NCBI RefSeq assembly: GCF_014639655.1
Contig: NZ_BMGB01000001.1
Location: 2,000,882-2,064,881, forward strand
Origin: Conyzicola nivalis
GTDB taxonomy: Bacteria > Actinomycetota > Actinomycetes > Actinomycetales > Microbacteriaceae
Reading direction: 5' to 3'
Length of the DNA: 64,000 nt
Shown: positions 1 to 8,925 of the stretch, in pieces
Position numbering within the stretch: position 1 is the stretch's first letter
Layout: each line of letters starts with the position of its first letter
Notes under the pieces: generated by a model
The model's database searches: none
What the model saw: the letters and a program-made list of their open reading frames with translations, nothing else
What the model was told of the DNA's origin: nothing
Translations under genes and position numbers: made by a program

Positions 1-713
1 AGGCCGTCAACCTGCTGGGCGACTACGTCACCGACAAGGGCTACGACATCAAGTTCGCGATCGAGCCCAAGCCCAACGAGCCGCGCGGCGACATCCTGCT
101 GCCGACCCTCGGCCACGCGCTCGCGTTCATCGAAACGCTCGAGCGCCCCGAGCTCGTCGGCGTCAACCCCGAGGTCGGCCACGAACAGATGGCCGGGCTG
201 AACTTCACCGCCGGCATCGCGCAGGCCCTCTACCAGGGCAAGCTGTTCCACATCGACCTGAACGGCCAGCGCGGCATCAAGTACGACCAGGACCTCGTGT
301 TCGGGCACGGCGACCTGCAAAACGCCTTCTCGCTCGTCGACCTGCTCGAGAACGGCGGCCCGAACGGCGGCCCCGCCTACGACGGCCCCCGCCACTTCGA
401 CTACAAGCCCTCGCGCACCGAAGACGAGACCGGAGTCTGGGATTCGGCCAAGGCGAACATGCGCATGTACCTGCTGCTCAAGGAGCGCGCGGCGGCCTTC
501 CGCGCCGACCCCGAGGTGCAGGAGGCGCTCGTCGCCGCGCAGGTCGAGCAGATCAACGTGCCGACCCTGGGCGGGGGCGAGAGCTACGACGACCTGATCG
601 CCGACCGCGCCGCCTACGAGGAATTCGACGCCGACGCCTACTTCGACGGCAAGGGCTTCGGCTTCGTGCGTCTGCAGCAGCTCGCCGTCGAGCACCTGCT
701 GAACGCGCGCTAG
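1..713 (+). CDS. xylA: Xylose isomerase, C-terminal part (5' end outside window)
   Basis: Isomerises D-xylose to D-xylulose in the cytoplasm, the entry step before xylulokinase. The frame is open from base 3 and only the N-terminal part is missing. All metal-binding segments of the actinobacterial enzyme are visible: [43 protein letters not shown] and [11 protein letters not shown], carrying the Glu, His and Asp ligands of the two-metal site. The C-terminal tail [17 protein letters not shown] is typical of the Streptomyces-type (class I) enzyme. It is followed after 100 bp by xylB on the same strand, so the two are probably cotranscribed. Confidence 0.97.
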   Translation, partial: AVNLLGDYVTDKGYDIKFAIEPKPNEPRGDILLPTLGHALAFIETLERPELVGVNPEVGHEQMAGLNFTAGIAQALYQGKLFHIDLNGQRGIKYDQDLVFGHGDLQNAFSLVDLLENGGPNGGPAYDGPRHFDYKPSRTEDETGVWDSAKANMRMYLLLKERAAAFRADPEVQEALVAAQVEQINVPTLGGGESYDDLIADRAAYEEFDADAYFDGKGFGFVRLQQLAVEHLLNAR

Positions 714-728
714 GCCCCCACCCCCGCG

Positions 729-780
729 CCATTCCGATACGCGCGCGCCCGCTCGAGCCGGCGCGCGCGTACCGGGATGG
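729..780 (+). other. Intercistronic hairpin between xylA and xylB
   Basis: A near-perfect inverted repeat: arms 729-749 and 760-780 match at 19 of 21 positions around a 10-base loop that itself contains GCTCGAGC. It sits in the 100-bp gap between xylA and xylB and is followed after 8 bases by a short T-run (TTTT). It could be a partial terminator, an mRNA-stabilising stem at the xylA 3' end, or an inserted palindromic repeat. The structure is seen directly; the function is inferred. Confidence 0.6.
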
Positions 781-813
781 CGCGCACGTTTTCTCGAACC
801 CAGAAAGGCCGCC

Positions 814-2256
814 ATGACCCTCGTCGCCGGCGTCGACTCGTCCACCCAGAGCTGCAAGGTCGTCGTGCGCGACCTCGACACCGGCACCACCGTGCGCACC
901 GGGCGCGCCGAGCACCCGGCGGGCACCGAGGTCGACCCGGAGGACTGGTGGCGCGCCCTCGCCGCCGCGGTCGACGACGCCGGCGGCCTCGACGGCGTCT
1001 CGGCGATCTCGGTCGCCGGCCAGCAGCACGGCATGGTGGTTCTCGATGACGGTGGCCGTGTCATCCGCCCCGCTCTTCTCTGGAACGACACCCGCTCCGC
1101 CCCCGCCGCCCGCGACCTCATCGACGAGATCGGCGCGACGTCGTTCGCCGAGCGCACCGGCTCCGTGCCGGTGGCGAGCTTCACGCTCACCAAGCTGCGC
1201 TGGCTGCACGACGCCGAGCCGGCCAACGCGGCACGCGTCGCGGCGGTGGCGCTGCCCCACGACTGGCTCACCTGGCGGCTGCGCGGCTACGGCCCCGAGG
1301 GCGAGAGCCCGCTCGGTCCCGTGCTCGACCAGCTCACCACCGACCGTTCCGACGCGAGCGGCACCAGCTACTTCAACGCGACGACGGGCCGCTACGACCG
1401 CGCGCTGCTCGATGCCGCCTTCGGAAATTCAGGAACGGGCGAGCGGATGATCCTGCCCACCGTGATAGCTCCGGGGGCCAGGGCCGGCACGGTGACGCCG
1501 TCTCCTGAATTTCCGATCGGTGCGGGCGCGGTCGTCGTGGTGGGGGCCGGCGCGGGCGACAACGCGGGGGCGGCCCTCGGGCTCGGCGCCGCGGCGGGCG
1601 ACGTCGTGGTCTCGATCGGCACGAGCGGCACGGTGTTCGCCGTGACCGATCGGCCCGCGAACGACCCGAGCGGAACCGTCGCCGGTTTCGCCGACGCCAC
1701 CGGCAACTTCCTCCCGCTCGTCGCCACCCTCAACGCCGCGCGCGTGCTCGACGCGGTGGCCGACCTGCTCGGCGTCAGCCACGACGAGCTGGGCGAGCTC
1801 GCGCTGCAGGCGGAACCCGGGGCCCGCGGCCTCGTGCTGCAGCCCTACTTCGAGGGCGAGCGCACGCCGAACCTGCCCGATGCGACCGCCACCCTCTTCG
1901 GCCTGACGCTCGCCAGCACCACCCGGCCGAACCTCGCCCGCGCCGCGATCGAGGGCATGCTCAGCGCGCTCGCCGACGGCCTGCGCGCCGTCACCGACCT
2001 GGGTGTGGAGGCCACGCGCATCCTGCTGATCGGCGGCGCGGCACAGAACCCCGCCGTGCAGCGGATCGCCGCGCAGGTGTTCGGGCTGCCGGTCGACGTG
2101 CCGCTGCCCGGCGAGTACGTGGCCGCCGGCGCCGCCCGACAGGCCGGCTGGGCGCTCACCGGCGAGCTTCCGGCCTGGTCGACCGAGATCGCCGCGACCC
2201 TGCCGGCGGACACCGCGGCGGTGATCGGCGAGCAGTACGCGGCGCGGCGGGCCTAG
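814..2256 (+). CDS. xylB: Xylulokinase
   Basis: Phosphorylates D-xylulose to D-xylulose-5-phosphate, feeding the pentose phosphate pathway. It is a 480-residue FGGY-family kinase. The N-terminal nucleotide-binding start is [13 protein letters not shown] (about residues 6-18), the substrate-side motif is [14 protein letters not shown] (about 66-79), and the catalytic-Asp segment is GAGAGDN (Asp about 249). The C-terminal half holds the [12 protein letters not shown] phosphate-binding loop. The ATG at 814 has an AAAGG ribosome site. The stop overlaps the convergent LacI stop in a shared CTAG. Codons around residues 203-207 and 230-235 are unusually AT-rich and form a perfect inverted repeat (see 1421-1516). 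Confidence 0.95.
   Translation: MTLVAGVDSSTQSCKVVVRDLDTGTTVRTGRAEHPAGTEVDPEDWWRALAAAVDDAGGLDGVSAISVAGQQHGMVVLDDGGRVIRPALLWNDTRSAPAARDLIDEIGATSFAERTGSVPVASFTLTKLRWLHDAEPANAARVAAVALPHDWLTWRLRGYGPEGESPLGPVLDQLTTDRSDASGTSYFNATTGRYDRALLDAAFGNSGTGERMILPTVIAPGARAGTVTPSPEFPIGAGAVVVVGAGAGDNAGAALGLGAAAGDVVVSIGTSGTVFAVTDRPANDPSGTVAGFADATGNFLPLVATLNAARVLDAVADLLGVSHDELGELALQAEPGARGLVLQPYFEGERTPNLPDATATLFGLTLASTTRPNLARAAIEGMLSALADGLRAVTDLGVEATRILLIGGAAQNPAVQRIAAQVFGLPVDVPLPGEYVAAGAARQAGWALTGELPAWSTEIAATLPADTAAVIGEQYAARRA
1421..1516. repeat. Perfect 14-bp inverted repeat inside xylB
   Basis: Arms TCGGAAATTCAGGA (1421-1434) and TCCTGAATTTCCGA (1503-1516) are exact reverse complements around a 68-base loop. 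They encode FGNSG and SPEFPI of XylB in codons much richer in A/T than the neighbours. The inner word ATTCAGGA/TCCTGAAT and the 68-base spacing recur in the intergenic dyads at 36837-36920 and 37065-37148. The repeat is seen directly; an origin as an assimilated palindromic element is inference. Confidence 0.7.
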
Positions 2257-3284
2257 GCGGAACGTGCCGCCAGCGCCGCGGTGCTCTCGCGCACGATCAG
2301 CCGTGTGGCGAGGTCGACGCGCGGGATCGACTCCAGCTCGCCCTCGCTCATCCGGATGATGAGACGTGCCGCCTCTTCGGCCATGCGCGTGAGCGGCTGG
2401 TGCACCGTCGTCAACGAGGGGCTCGTCCACTGGGCGAGTTGCAGGTCGTCGTAGCCGACGATCGACAGCTGCGCGGGCACCTGGATGCCGAGCGAGCGGG
2501 CCGCGTCGAGCACGCCGAGGGCCTGCAGATCGCTGCCGGCGAAAATCGCGGTCGGGCGGTCGTCACGGTCGAGCATGGCGCGAGCGTTGTCCCGACCGCC
2601 GTCGACGTGGAAGTTGCCGAACGCCACGAGGCTCTCGTCGACCGGCAGCTTCGCCGTGTTCATCGCCGAGCGGAAGCCGTCGAGCCGAGCGTGCGAGCAC
2701 ATCATGTCGTCGGGGCCGGTGATCGCGGCGATGCGCGAGTGGCCGAGTTCGATGAGGTGTCTGGTCGCCATGAGCCCGCCCGACCAGTTCGCCGAGCCGA
2801 CCGACGGCACGTCGGGGGCCGGGTCGCCGGCGGGGTCGACGATCACGAACGGGATCGCCCGGGACCGCAGCTGCGCCTTGGCATCTTCCGAGAGGTCGGA
2901 GAACACGAGCACGACACCGACGGGTCGCCGCCGCAGCACGCCCGTAATCCAGTCGGGCGACGGCGAGTGCCGGTTGCCCGATTCGGTGACCACGACGCTG
3001 AGCCCGTTGGCCTTCGCGACGTTCTCGACGCCGCGGATGAGCTCCATCGCCCAGACGGTGTCGAGGTCGGGGAAGACGAGTTCGATGAGGGTGTTGCGAC
3101 CCGGTAGACCCGCGCGGCGCTGGTAGCCGTGTTCGTCGAGGATGCCCTCTACCCTCTTCCGCGTGATGGCGGCGACGTCGGAGCGGCCGTTGAGCACCTT
3201 CGAGACCGTTGAAAGCGAAACCCCCGCCTGATCGGCGATTTCGTTGAGTTTTGCACGTCCGATCGTGACATCCGGTTCTGACAT
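2253..3284 (-). CDS. LacI-family transcriptional regulator (XylR/BxlR-like)
   Basis: A 343-residue sugar-responsive repressor. The N-terminal helix-turn-helix and hinge helix are clear: [20 protein letters not shown] (about residues 14-33), then the periplasmic-binding-protein-like ligand domain to the C-terminus. The ATG at 3284 has a GGAG ribosome site 5 bases upstream. The gene is divergent from the 3407-8843 transporter/GH3 operon and tail-to-tail with xylB, so it most likely controls both xylan-oligomer uptake and xylose catabolism through the palindromes in the 122-bp divergent region. The ligand, probably xylose or xylobiose, is inferred from context only. Confidence 0.88.
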   Translation of the reverse strand: MSEPDVTIGRAKLNEIADQAGVSLSTVSKVLNGRSDVAAITRKRVEGILDEHGYQRRAGLPGRNTLIELVFPDLDTVWAMELIRGVENVAKANGLSVVVTESGNRHSPSPDWITGVLRRRPVGVVLVFSDLSEDAKAQLRSRAIPFVIVDPAGDPAPDVPSVGSANWSGGLMATRHLIELGHSRIAAITGPDDMMCSHARLDGFRSAMNTAKLPVDESLVAFGNFHVDGGRDNARAMLDRDDRPTAIFAGSDLQALGVLDAARSLGIQVPAQLSIVGYDDLQLAQWTSPSLTTVHQPLTRMAEEAARLIIRMSEGELESIPRVDLATRLIVRESTAALAARSA

Positions 3285-3304
3285 GGGTGCTCCGATTCGA
3301 ATTT

Positions 3305-3319
3305 GTTGTTCAAAACAAC
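3305..3319. promoter_or_regulatory. Candidate operator, GTTGTT-CAA-AACAAC
   Basis: A perfect palindrome with 6-bp arms and a 3-base centre, 21 bp upstream of the LacI gene start. It lies where an autoregulatory operator is expected in the divergent regulator/transporter region. It is distinct in sequence from the palindrome at 3381-3393, so two proteins may bind here. Confidence 0.45.
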
Positions 3320-3366
3320 TTGTGCGGATGCCGCGGCGGCTCTTAGACTCCGACCATCCTAATCAA

Positions 3367-3393
3367 TTTCGACGTAGTTGTCGAAACTTTCGA
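3367..3393. promoter_or_regulatory. Candidate LacI operator(s), overlapping dyads TTTCGAC-N6-GTCGAAA and TCGAAACTTTCGA
   Basis: Two overlapping palindromes lie 14 bp upstream of the lipoprotein start at 3407. 3367-3386 has 7-bp arms TTTCGAC/GTCGAAA with a 6-base spacer; 3381-3393 is a perfect 13-mer TCGAAACTTTCGA. The CGAAA-N-TTTCG core resembles the short CGAA-N-TTCG type of box I recall for Streptomyces bxl operons (from memory). A repressor bound here would cover the 5' leader of the operon. Confidence 0.6.
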
Positions 3394-3406
3394 GAGGCGT
3401 TCAACG

Positions 3407-4687
3407 ATGAACACACGCAGCATCAGGAAGACCGTGGCGGTGAGTGCGGTCGCGATCCTGTCGATGGGCGCTCTCGCGGCGTGCGCCGGCGACGGAGCGG
3501 ATTCCGCCGACGGCACCACCACCCTCACCTTCTGGCACAACGGCACGGCCGAACCCATCCTCAGCATCTGGCAGGACGCGGTCGACGAATACGAGAAGGC
3601 CAACCCGGACATCACGATCGACGTGGTGCCGATCCAGAACGAGGATCTCGAGACGAAGATCCCGCTCGCCCTGTCGTCGGACAGCCCGCCCGACATCTAC
3701 TTCAGCCGTGGTGGCGGGCAGCTCGCCACGCAGGTGCAGTCCGGCCAGGTCGCCGACATCTCGGAGTTCACGAGCGACTGGCTCGGCGACCTCGGAACGG
3801 CGACCGAGAACTGGGCGGTCGACGGCGTGCAGTACGGCGTCCCGTACACCTCGCAGGTCGTCGGCTTCTGGTACCGCACCGACCTGTTCGAGCAGGCCGG
3901 CATCACCGGTGCCCCGACGACGATGACCGAGCTGCACGACGCCGTGGACAAGCTCAAGGCCGCCGGTATCGCGCCCATCGCCGTCGGCGGAAAGGACCGC
4001 TGGCCCGACGCGTTCTACTACAACACCTTCGCGGTGCGCGAGTGTGACGAGGACACGCTGAAGAAGGGTCTCGCCGAGGCCGACCTCTCCGACGAGTGCT
4101 TCACCAAGGCGGGCCAAGACGTCATCGACTTCATCGCCACCGAGCCGTTCCAGGAGGGCTTCAACGGCACTCCCGCCCAGCAGGGCGCTGGCAGCTCGGC
4201 CGGCCTCGTCGCCAACGGCCAGGCGGCCATGGAGCTCCAGGGCACCTGGGACAAGTCGGTCATGCAGGGTCTCACCGACACCGACCTCGACCCGCTGCTC
4301 GGCTGGTTCCCCTTCCCCGCCGTCGAGGGCGGCGACGGCGACCCGAGCGCGACGCTCGGCGGCGGCGACGGTTTCGCCTGCACGCAGGAGCACGCCGAGG
4401 AGTGCGCGGACTTCCTGGAGTTCCTCTCCAACGACGACATCCAGACAAAGCTCGTCGAGAGCGAGGTCGTGGCCATCCCCGTGAAGGAGGCCGCGGCGGC
4501 GACCATCAGCGACCCGGTGATGAAGTCGGTCTACGACTTCAACACCGACGCCGCGTACGTCACCACCTACTTCGACGTGGCTCTCCCCACGGGTGCCGGT
4601 TCGGCCCTCAACGACGCCGTAGCCAACCTGTTCGCCGGCCAGGGCACGGCCGATTCGGTCGCCGAGGCAGTCAAGGCGGCCAAGTAA
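3407..4687 (+). CDS. ABC transporter solute-binding lipoprotein (CUT1, BxlE-like)
   Basis: Extracellular sugar-binding protein of 426 residues, family 1 (MalE-like). The signal peptide ends in a lipobox LAAC with Cys26 as lipidation site. The mature part has the family features TLTFWHNGTAEP near the N-terminus and DIYFSRGGGQL in the first lobe. The ATG at 3407 has GAGAGG upstream. It is the first gene of an operon with two permeases and a GH3 glycosidase, the same order as Streptomyces bxlEFGA (xylobiose uptake). Xylo-oligosaccharides are therefore the likely ligand; cellobiose-type sugars are the alternative. Confidence 0.88.
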   Translation: MNTRSIRKTVAVSAVAILSMGALAACAGDGADSADGTTTLTFWHNGTAEPILSIWQDAVDEYEKANPDITIDVVPIQNEDLETKIPLALSSDSPPDIYFSRGGGQLATQVQSGQVADISEFTSDWLGDLGTATENWAVDGVQYGVPYTSQVVGFWYRTDLFEQAGITGAPTTMTELHDAVDKLKAAGIAPIAVGGKDRWPDAFYYNTFAVRECDEDTLKKGLAEADLSDECFTKAGQDVIDFIATEPFQEGFNGTPAQQGAGSSAGLVANGQAAMELQGTWDKSVMQGLTDTDLDPLLGWFPFPAVEGGDGDPSATLGGGDGFACTQEHAEECADFLEFLSNDDIQTKLVESEVVAIPVKEAAAATISDPVMKSVYDFNTDAAYVTTYFDVALPTGAGSALNDAVANLFAGQGTADSVAEAVKAAK

Positions 4688-4689
4688 CG

Positions 4690-5670
4690 ATGAGCACAAC
4701 CACCGCCGTCGTGACGCCAGACGTCACGACGGCGGCGGGCTCGCCTTCCCCGCAAGGCCCGCCCCGCCGCCGTTCCCACCTGCGCAAGAGACTCGAGCTG
4801 CTGCTGCTGCTCGGCCCGGCAACCGTGCTCTTCGTGGCCTTCGTCTTCTTCCCGCTGGTCGCGGCCTCCTACTACAGCCTGTTCGACTGGAACGGCTTCG
4901 GGCCGCTCACCCGGTTCGTCGGTTTCGACAACTACGCCAAGGCGCTCGGCGACCCGCTCTTCCAAGGGGCGATCGGCCACAACCTGTTCATCGTGATCGC
5001 GTCGCTCGTGGTGCAACTGCCGCTGAGCATCGCCCTCGCGCTGCTGCTCAACGGCAAGATCCGCGGACGCACGGGGCTGCGGCTGCTGGTCTTCGCCCCC
5101 TACGTGCTGTCCGAGGCGGTGACGGCGGTCATCTGGCTCTCGCTGCTGCAGCCAAACGGCGTCGTCGACGGGCTGCTCGAGAGCGTCGGCCTCGGCGGGC
5201 TCGTGCAGCTCTGGCTGGCCGACCAGAGCGTCGTGATGTTCACGATCTTCGCGGTGGTCACCTGGAAGTACATCGGCTTCGGGATCATCCTGTTCCTCGC
5301 CGGCCTTCAGGGCGTCCCCGAAGAACTGCGCGAAGCCGCCCAGATCGACGGCGCCACCGGCTGGCAGACGACACGGCTCATCGTGCTGCCGCTGCTCGGC
5401 CCGACCATCCGCATCTGGGTGTTCCTGTCCATCATCGGATCGCTGCAGCTGTTCGACCTGGTCTGGATCATGACGCTCGGCGGACCCGCCGGCGCGTCGA
5501 CGACCATGGCGAGCTACCTGATCGACCGCGGCTTCCGCCGCTACGAGTTCGGGTTCGGCAGTGCCGTCGCCATCATCCTGTTCGTCATCTGTTTCGTCTT
5601 CGCGCTGTTCTACCAGCGCTTCGCACTGCGTCGCGATACGCAGGGCGCGATCACCGGAAGGGTCGAATAG
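4690..5670 (+). CDS. ABC sugar permease, MalF-type (BxlF-like)
   Basis: A 326-residue inner-membrane permease. A basic N-terminal tail is followed by the first membrane segment (about residues 36-60, LLLLLGPATVLFVAFVFFPLVAA), further helices, and the EAA loop EELREAAQIDGATG that docks the ATPase. The frame stays open far upstream, but the ATG at 4690, two bases after the lipoprotein stop, gives the right length and N-terminus. No ATPase gene is present in the operon, so it presumably uses a shared MsiK-type ATPase encoded elsewhere. Confidence 0.9.
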   Translation: MSTTTAVVTPDVTTAAGSPSPQGPPRRRSHLRKRLELLLLLGPATVLFVAFVFFPLVAASYYSLFDWNGFGPLTRFVGFDNYAKALGDPLFQGAIGHNLFIVIASLVVQLPLSIALALLLNGKIRGRTGLRLLVFAPYVLSEAVTAVIWLSLLQPNGVVDGLLESVGLGGLVQLWLADQSVVMFTIFAVVTWKYIGFGIILFLAGLQGVPEELREAAQIDGATGWQTTRLIVLPLLGPTIRIWVFLSIIGSLQLFDLVWIMTLGGPAGASTTMASYLIDRGFRRYEFGFGSAVAIILFVICFVFALFYQRFALRRDTQGAITGRVE

Positions 5671-6528
5671 ATGACCGCCACCACCCTCGCGCCGGCCAAG
5701 TCCAGGGCGCCGTTCAGCGCCATGACGCCGGTGCGCTACCTGTTCGCTCTGCTCATCGTGGGCGTCACTGTGGCGCCGCTGCTGTTCGTGATCCTCGGCG
5801 GGTTCCGCACCAACGCGCAGATCAACACCGACCCCGCCGGGCTGCCGTCGCCGTGGGTGTTCAGCAACTACGCGAACATCCTGGCGTCGGAGTCGTTCTG
5901 GCGCTTCCTCGGCAACAGCGCGCTGATCTCGATCTCGTCCACCGCGATCGCCGTGGGGCTCGGCTCGATGGCCGCGTTCGCGCTCTCCCGCTACCGGTTC
6001 AAGGGCCGCGAGGCGCTGTACTCGATGTTCACGATCGGCCTGCTGTTCCCGCTCGGCGTCGCGATCCTGCCGGTGTACCTGCTGCTGCGCCAGCTGCACC
6101 TGCTCGAGTCGTGGGTGGGCGTCGCGTTGCCGCAGGCCGCGTTCGCGCTGCCCGTCACCATCATCATCCTGCGTCCGTTCATGGCCGCGATCCCGACAGA
6201 GATCGAGGATGCCGCGGTCGTCGACGGTGCCACCAGACTCGGGTTCTTCTGGCGCATCCTGCTGCCGCTCAGCCGCCCGGCGCTCGTGACCGTGTCCGTG
6301 CTGGCGTTCATCACGAGCTGGAACGGGTACCTGCTGCCGCTGCTCGTGTTCAACGACCCGGCGAACTTCACCCTGCCGCTCGGGGTCGCGACGTTCCAGT
6401 CGCAGTACGCGCAGGACACCGCGTCGATCCTTGCGTTCACGGCGCTCTCGATCGTGCCGGCCCTCGTCTTCTTCATCTTCGCCGAACGCCACATCGTGGG
6501 CGGCCTCACCGGATCGGTCAAGGGATGA
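5671..6528 (+). CDS. ABC sugar permease, MalG-type (BxlG-like)
   Basis: The second half of the heterodimeric permease, 285 residues with six predicted membrane helices and the EAA loop TEIEDAAVVDGATRLGFFW. It begins on the base after the stop of the first permease and its own stop overlaps the GH3 start by 4 bp (ATGA). Translation of the block is therefore probably coupled. Confidence 0.9.
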   Translation: MTATTLAPAKSRAPFSAMTPVRYLFALLIVGVTVAPLLFVILGGFRTNAQINTDPAGLPSPWVFSNYANILASESFWRFLGNSALISISSTAIAVGLGSMAAFALSRYRFKGREALYSMFTIGLLFPLGVAILPVYLLLRQLHLLESWVGVALPQAAFALPVTIIILRPFMAAIPTEIEDAAVVDGATRLGFFWRILLPLSRPALVTVSVLAFITSWNGYLLPLLVFNDPANFTLPLGVATFQSQYAQDTASILAFTALSIVPALVFFIFAERHIVGGLTGSVKG

Positions 6529-8843
6529 TCACCACACTCTGGAACGACGACTCTGCCAGCACCGCCGACCGCGTCGACGCGCTCGTCGCCGCGATGACGC
6601 TCGAGGAGAAGATCGCGCAGCTGTACGGCGTCTGGGTCGGCGCCTCGACCGACGGCGGGGAGGTCGCGCCGCACCAGCACGACATGGACGACGCGATCGA
6701 CCTCGACCAGCTGCTGCCCCTCGGTCTCGGCCAGCTCACCCGCCCGTTCGGCAGCGCGCCGGTCGAGCCGGCGATGGGCGCGGCCTCGCTGCAGCGCACC
6801 CAGGAACGCATCGTCGCGGGCAGCCGGTTCGGCATCCCCGCGATCGCGCACGAGGAGTGCCTCGCCGGCTTCGCCGCATGGGGCGCGACCGCCTACCCGG
6901 TGCCGTTGGCCTGGGGCGCCACGTTCAACCCGGCGCTCGTCACGACCATGGCCGCGCGCATCGGCGCCGACATGCGCTCGGTCGGCGTGCACCAGGGGCT
7001 CGCACCCGTGCTCGACGTCGTGCGCGACGCCCGCTGGGGCCGGGTCGAGGAGACCATCGGCGAAGACCCGTACCTCGTCGCGACCATCGGCACGGCCTAC
7101 GTGCGCGGGCTCGAGAGCTCCGGGATCGTGGCGACGCTCAAGCACTTCGTCGGCTACTCCGCGTCGAAGGCGGGGCGCAACCTCGCCCCCGTCTCGATGG
7201 GGCGCCGGGAGGTCAACGACGTGCTGCTTCCGCCGTTCGAGATGGCCGTCCGCGAGGGCGGTGCGCGCTCGGTCATGCACTCCTACTCCGACGTCGACGG
7301 CGTGCCGTCGGCATCGGACACGGCGCTGCTCACCGACCTGCTGCGCGACACCTGGGGCTTCGAGGGCACCGTGGTCGCCGACTACTTCGGCGTCGCGTTC
7401 CTGCACCTGCTGCACGGGGTCGCGGCCGACTGGGGCGAGGCCGCGGGACTCGCTCTCGGCGCCGGCGTCGACGTGGAACTGCCGACCGTGAAGACCTTCG
7501 GCGAGCCGCTCGTGGCGGCCGTGACCGCCGGCGTGGTCGACGAAGCTCTCGTCGACCGGGCTCTGCGCCGCGTGCTCGAGCAGAAGGTCGGTCTCGGGCT
7601 GCTCGACGCCGACTACTCGCCGGCGCCGACGAGCACCGGCTTCGACCTCGACCCGGCCGAGAACCGGGCGCTCGCTCTCGAGATCGCCGAGCAGTCCGTC
7701 GTGCTGCTGACGAACGACGGCGCGCTACCGCTGGACCGCCCCGCCCGCATCGCCGTCGTCGGCCCCAACGCCGACGACCCGTTCGCGATGCTCGGCTGCT
7801 ACTCGTTCCCGTCGCACGTCGGCACGCAGCATCCCGACTGGGAGATCGGCATCGAACTGCCGACACTGCTGCAGGCGGTGCGGGCCGAGTTCGCCGGGTC
7901 CGTCGTCGAGCACGCGCTCGGCACCACCGTCGACGGCGGGGAGACCGACTTCACCGACGCCCTGGCGCTGGCCGCGGCATCCGACGTCGTCATCCTCGCG
8001 CTCGGCGACCGGGCCGGCCTCTTCGGCCGCGGCACCAGCGGCGAGGGCTGCGACGCGGAATCGCTGCGGCTGCCCGGCGCGCAGCAGCAGCTCGTCGACG
8101 CGCTGCTCGACGGCGGCACTCCCGTGATCGTGACGCTGCTCGCCGGCCGGCCGTACGCGCTCGGCCGCGCGGTCACGGAGGCGGCCGCGATCGTGCAGTC
8201 GTTCTTCCCCGGCGAGGAGGGTGCGACTGCGATCGCCCGCGTGCTGAGCGGCGCCGTCTCGCCGTCGGGACGCCTGCCCGTGAGCGTTCCCGCCCTCGCC
8301 GGCACGCAGCCGACGACCTACCTCGCGTCGCCGCTGGCCCGGGCGAGCGACGTGTCGAACATCGACCCGACGGCGGCGTTCCCCTTCGGGCACGGCCTCG
8401 GGTACACCGCCTTCGAGTGGGAGTCGTTCGCGGTGCAGCGGGACCGGTTGACGACGGATGACACGGTCGACGCGAGCCTCACGGTGCGCAACACCGGCGA
8501 GCGCGCCGGCGTCGAGGTCGTGCAGGTCTACCTGCACGACCCGGTGGCGAGTGTGGTGCGTCCGGTGCAGCGGCTGATCGGCTACGCGCGCGTGGCGCTC
8601 GAGCCGGGCGAGGGCGCGCGGGTGCACTTCGCCGTTCCGACCGACGTGGCGCAGTTCACCGGCCGCGACGGTGCGCGCATCGTCGAACCCGGGGCGCTCG
8701 AGCTGCGGTTCGCCCGTTCGTCGGACGACACAGTGTTCACGGCCGCAGTCACGCTCGCCGGTCCGGTGCGCGTCGTCGACCACACCCGCGCGCTGCACGC
8801 CGCGGTGTCGGTCGCGCGGGAGCCTGCGCCCGTGCCGCTCTAG
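6525..8843 (+). CDS. Glycoside hydrolase family 3, probable beta-xylosidase (BxlA-like)
   Basis: A 772-residue cytoplasmic GH3 enzyme (no signal peptide). The (alpha/beta)8 domain has MTLEEKIAQLYG, WGRVEETIGEDPYL, KHFVGYS and the nucleophile segment TVVADYFG (Asp about 286). The alpha/beta sandwich domain carries GRGTSGEGCDAESLRLPG with a likely acid/base Glu (about 507). A fibronectin-III-like C-terminal domain follows (VRNTGERAGVEVVQVYLHDP). The start at 6525 overlaps the permease stop. It sits behind a xylobiose-type transporter and next to xylAB, so hydrolysis of imported xylo-oligosaccharides to xylose is the likely role; beta-glucosidase activity cannot be excluded. Confidence 0.9.
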   Translation: MITTLWNDDSASTADRVDALVAAMTLEEKIAQLYGVWVGASTDGGEVAPHQHDMDDAIDLDQLLPLGLGQLTRPFGSAPVEPAMGAASLQRTQERIVAGSRFGIPAIAHEECLAGFAAWGATAYPVPLAWGATFNPALVTTMAARIGADMRSVGVHQGLAPVLDVVRDARWGRVEETIGEDPYLVATIGTAYVRGLESSGIVATLKHFVGYSASKAGRNLAPVSMGRREVNDVLLPPFEMAVREGGARSVMHSYSDVDGVPSASDTALLTDLLRDTWGFEGTVVADYFGVAFLHLLHGVAADWGEAAGLALGAGVDVELPTVKTFGEPLVAAVTAGVVDEALVDRALRRVLEQKVGLGLLDADYSPAPTSTGFDLDPAENRALALEIAEQSVVLLTNDGALPLDRPARIAVVGPNADDPFAMLGCYSFPSHVGTQHPDWEIGIELPTLLQAVRAEFAGSVVEHALGTTVDGGETDFTDALALAAASDVVILALGDRAGLFGRGTSGEGCDAESLRLPGAQQQLVDALLDGGTPVIVTLLAGRPYALGRAVTEAAAIVQSFFPGEEGATAIARVLSGAVSPSGRLPVSVPALAGTQPTTYLASPLARASDVSNIDPTAAFPFGHGLGYTAFEWESFAVQRDRLTTDDTVDASLTVRNTGERAGVEVVQVYLHDPVASVVRPVQRLIGYARVALEPGEGARVHFAVPTDVAQFTGRDGARIVEPGALELRFARSSDDTVFTAAVTLAGPVRVVDHTRALHAAVSVAREPAPVPL

Positions 8844-8862
8844 GCGGCACGGCGCCCACTCC

Positions 8863-8902
8863 CGGGACGGCCGCGCAGGAGCGCCGGTGCGCGCCCGTCC
8901 CG
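8863..8902. terminator. GC-rich stem-loop between convergent operons
   Basis: Arms 8863-8876 and 8889-8902 pair over 13 bp with one C-C mismatch (outer stem CGGGACGG/CCGTCCCG, inner CGCGC/GCGCG) around a 12-base loop. It lies in the 82-bp gap where the GH3 and LacI transcripts converge. No T-run follows, so it may act as a bidirectional rho-assisted or barrier terminator. Confidence 0.5.
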
Positions 8903-8925
8903 CGGGTGCGCGCCGACCGCGTCCG

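Noticed and set aside
4567-6492. 641-codon open frame on the minus strand opposite the sugar permeases
   Set aside because: Arg/Glu/His/Gln-rich composition typical of an antisense frame in high-GC DNA; it lies wholly opposite two well-defined permease genes.
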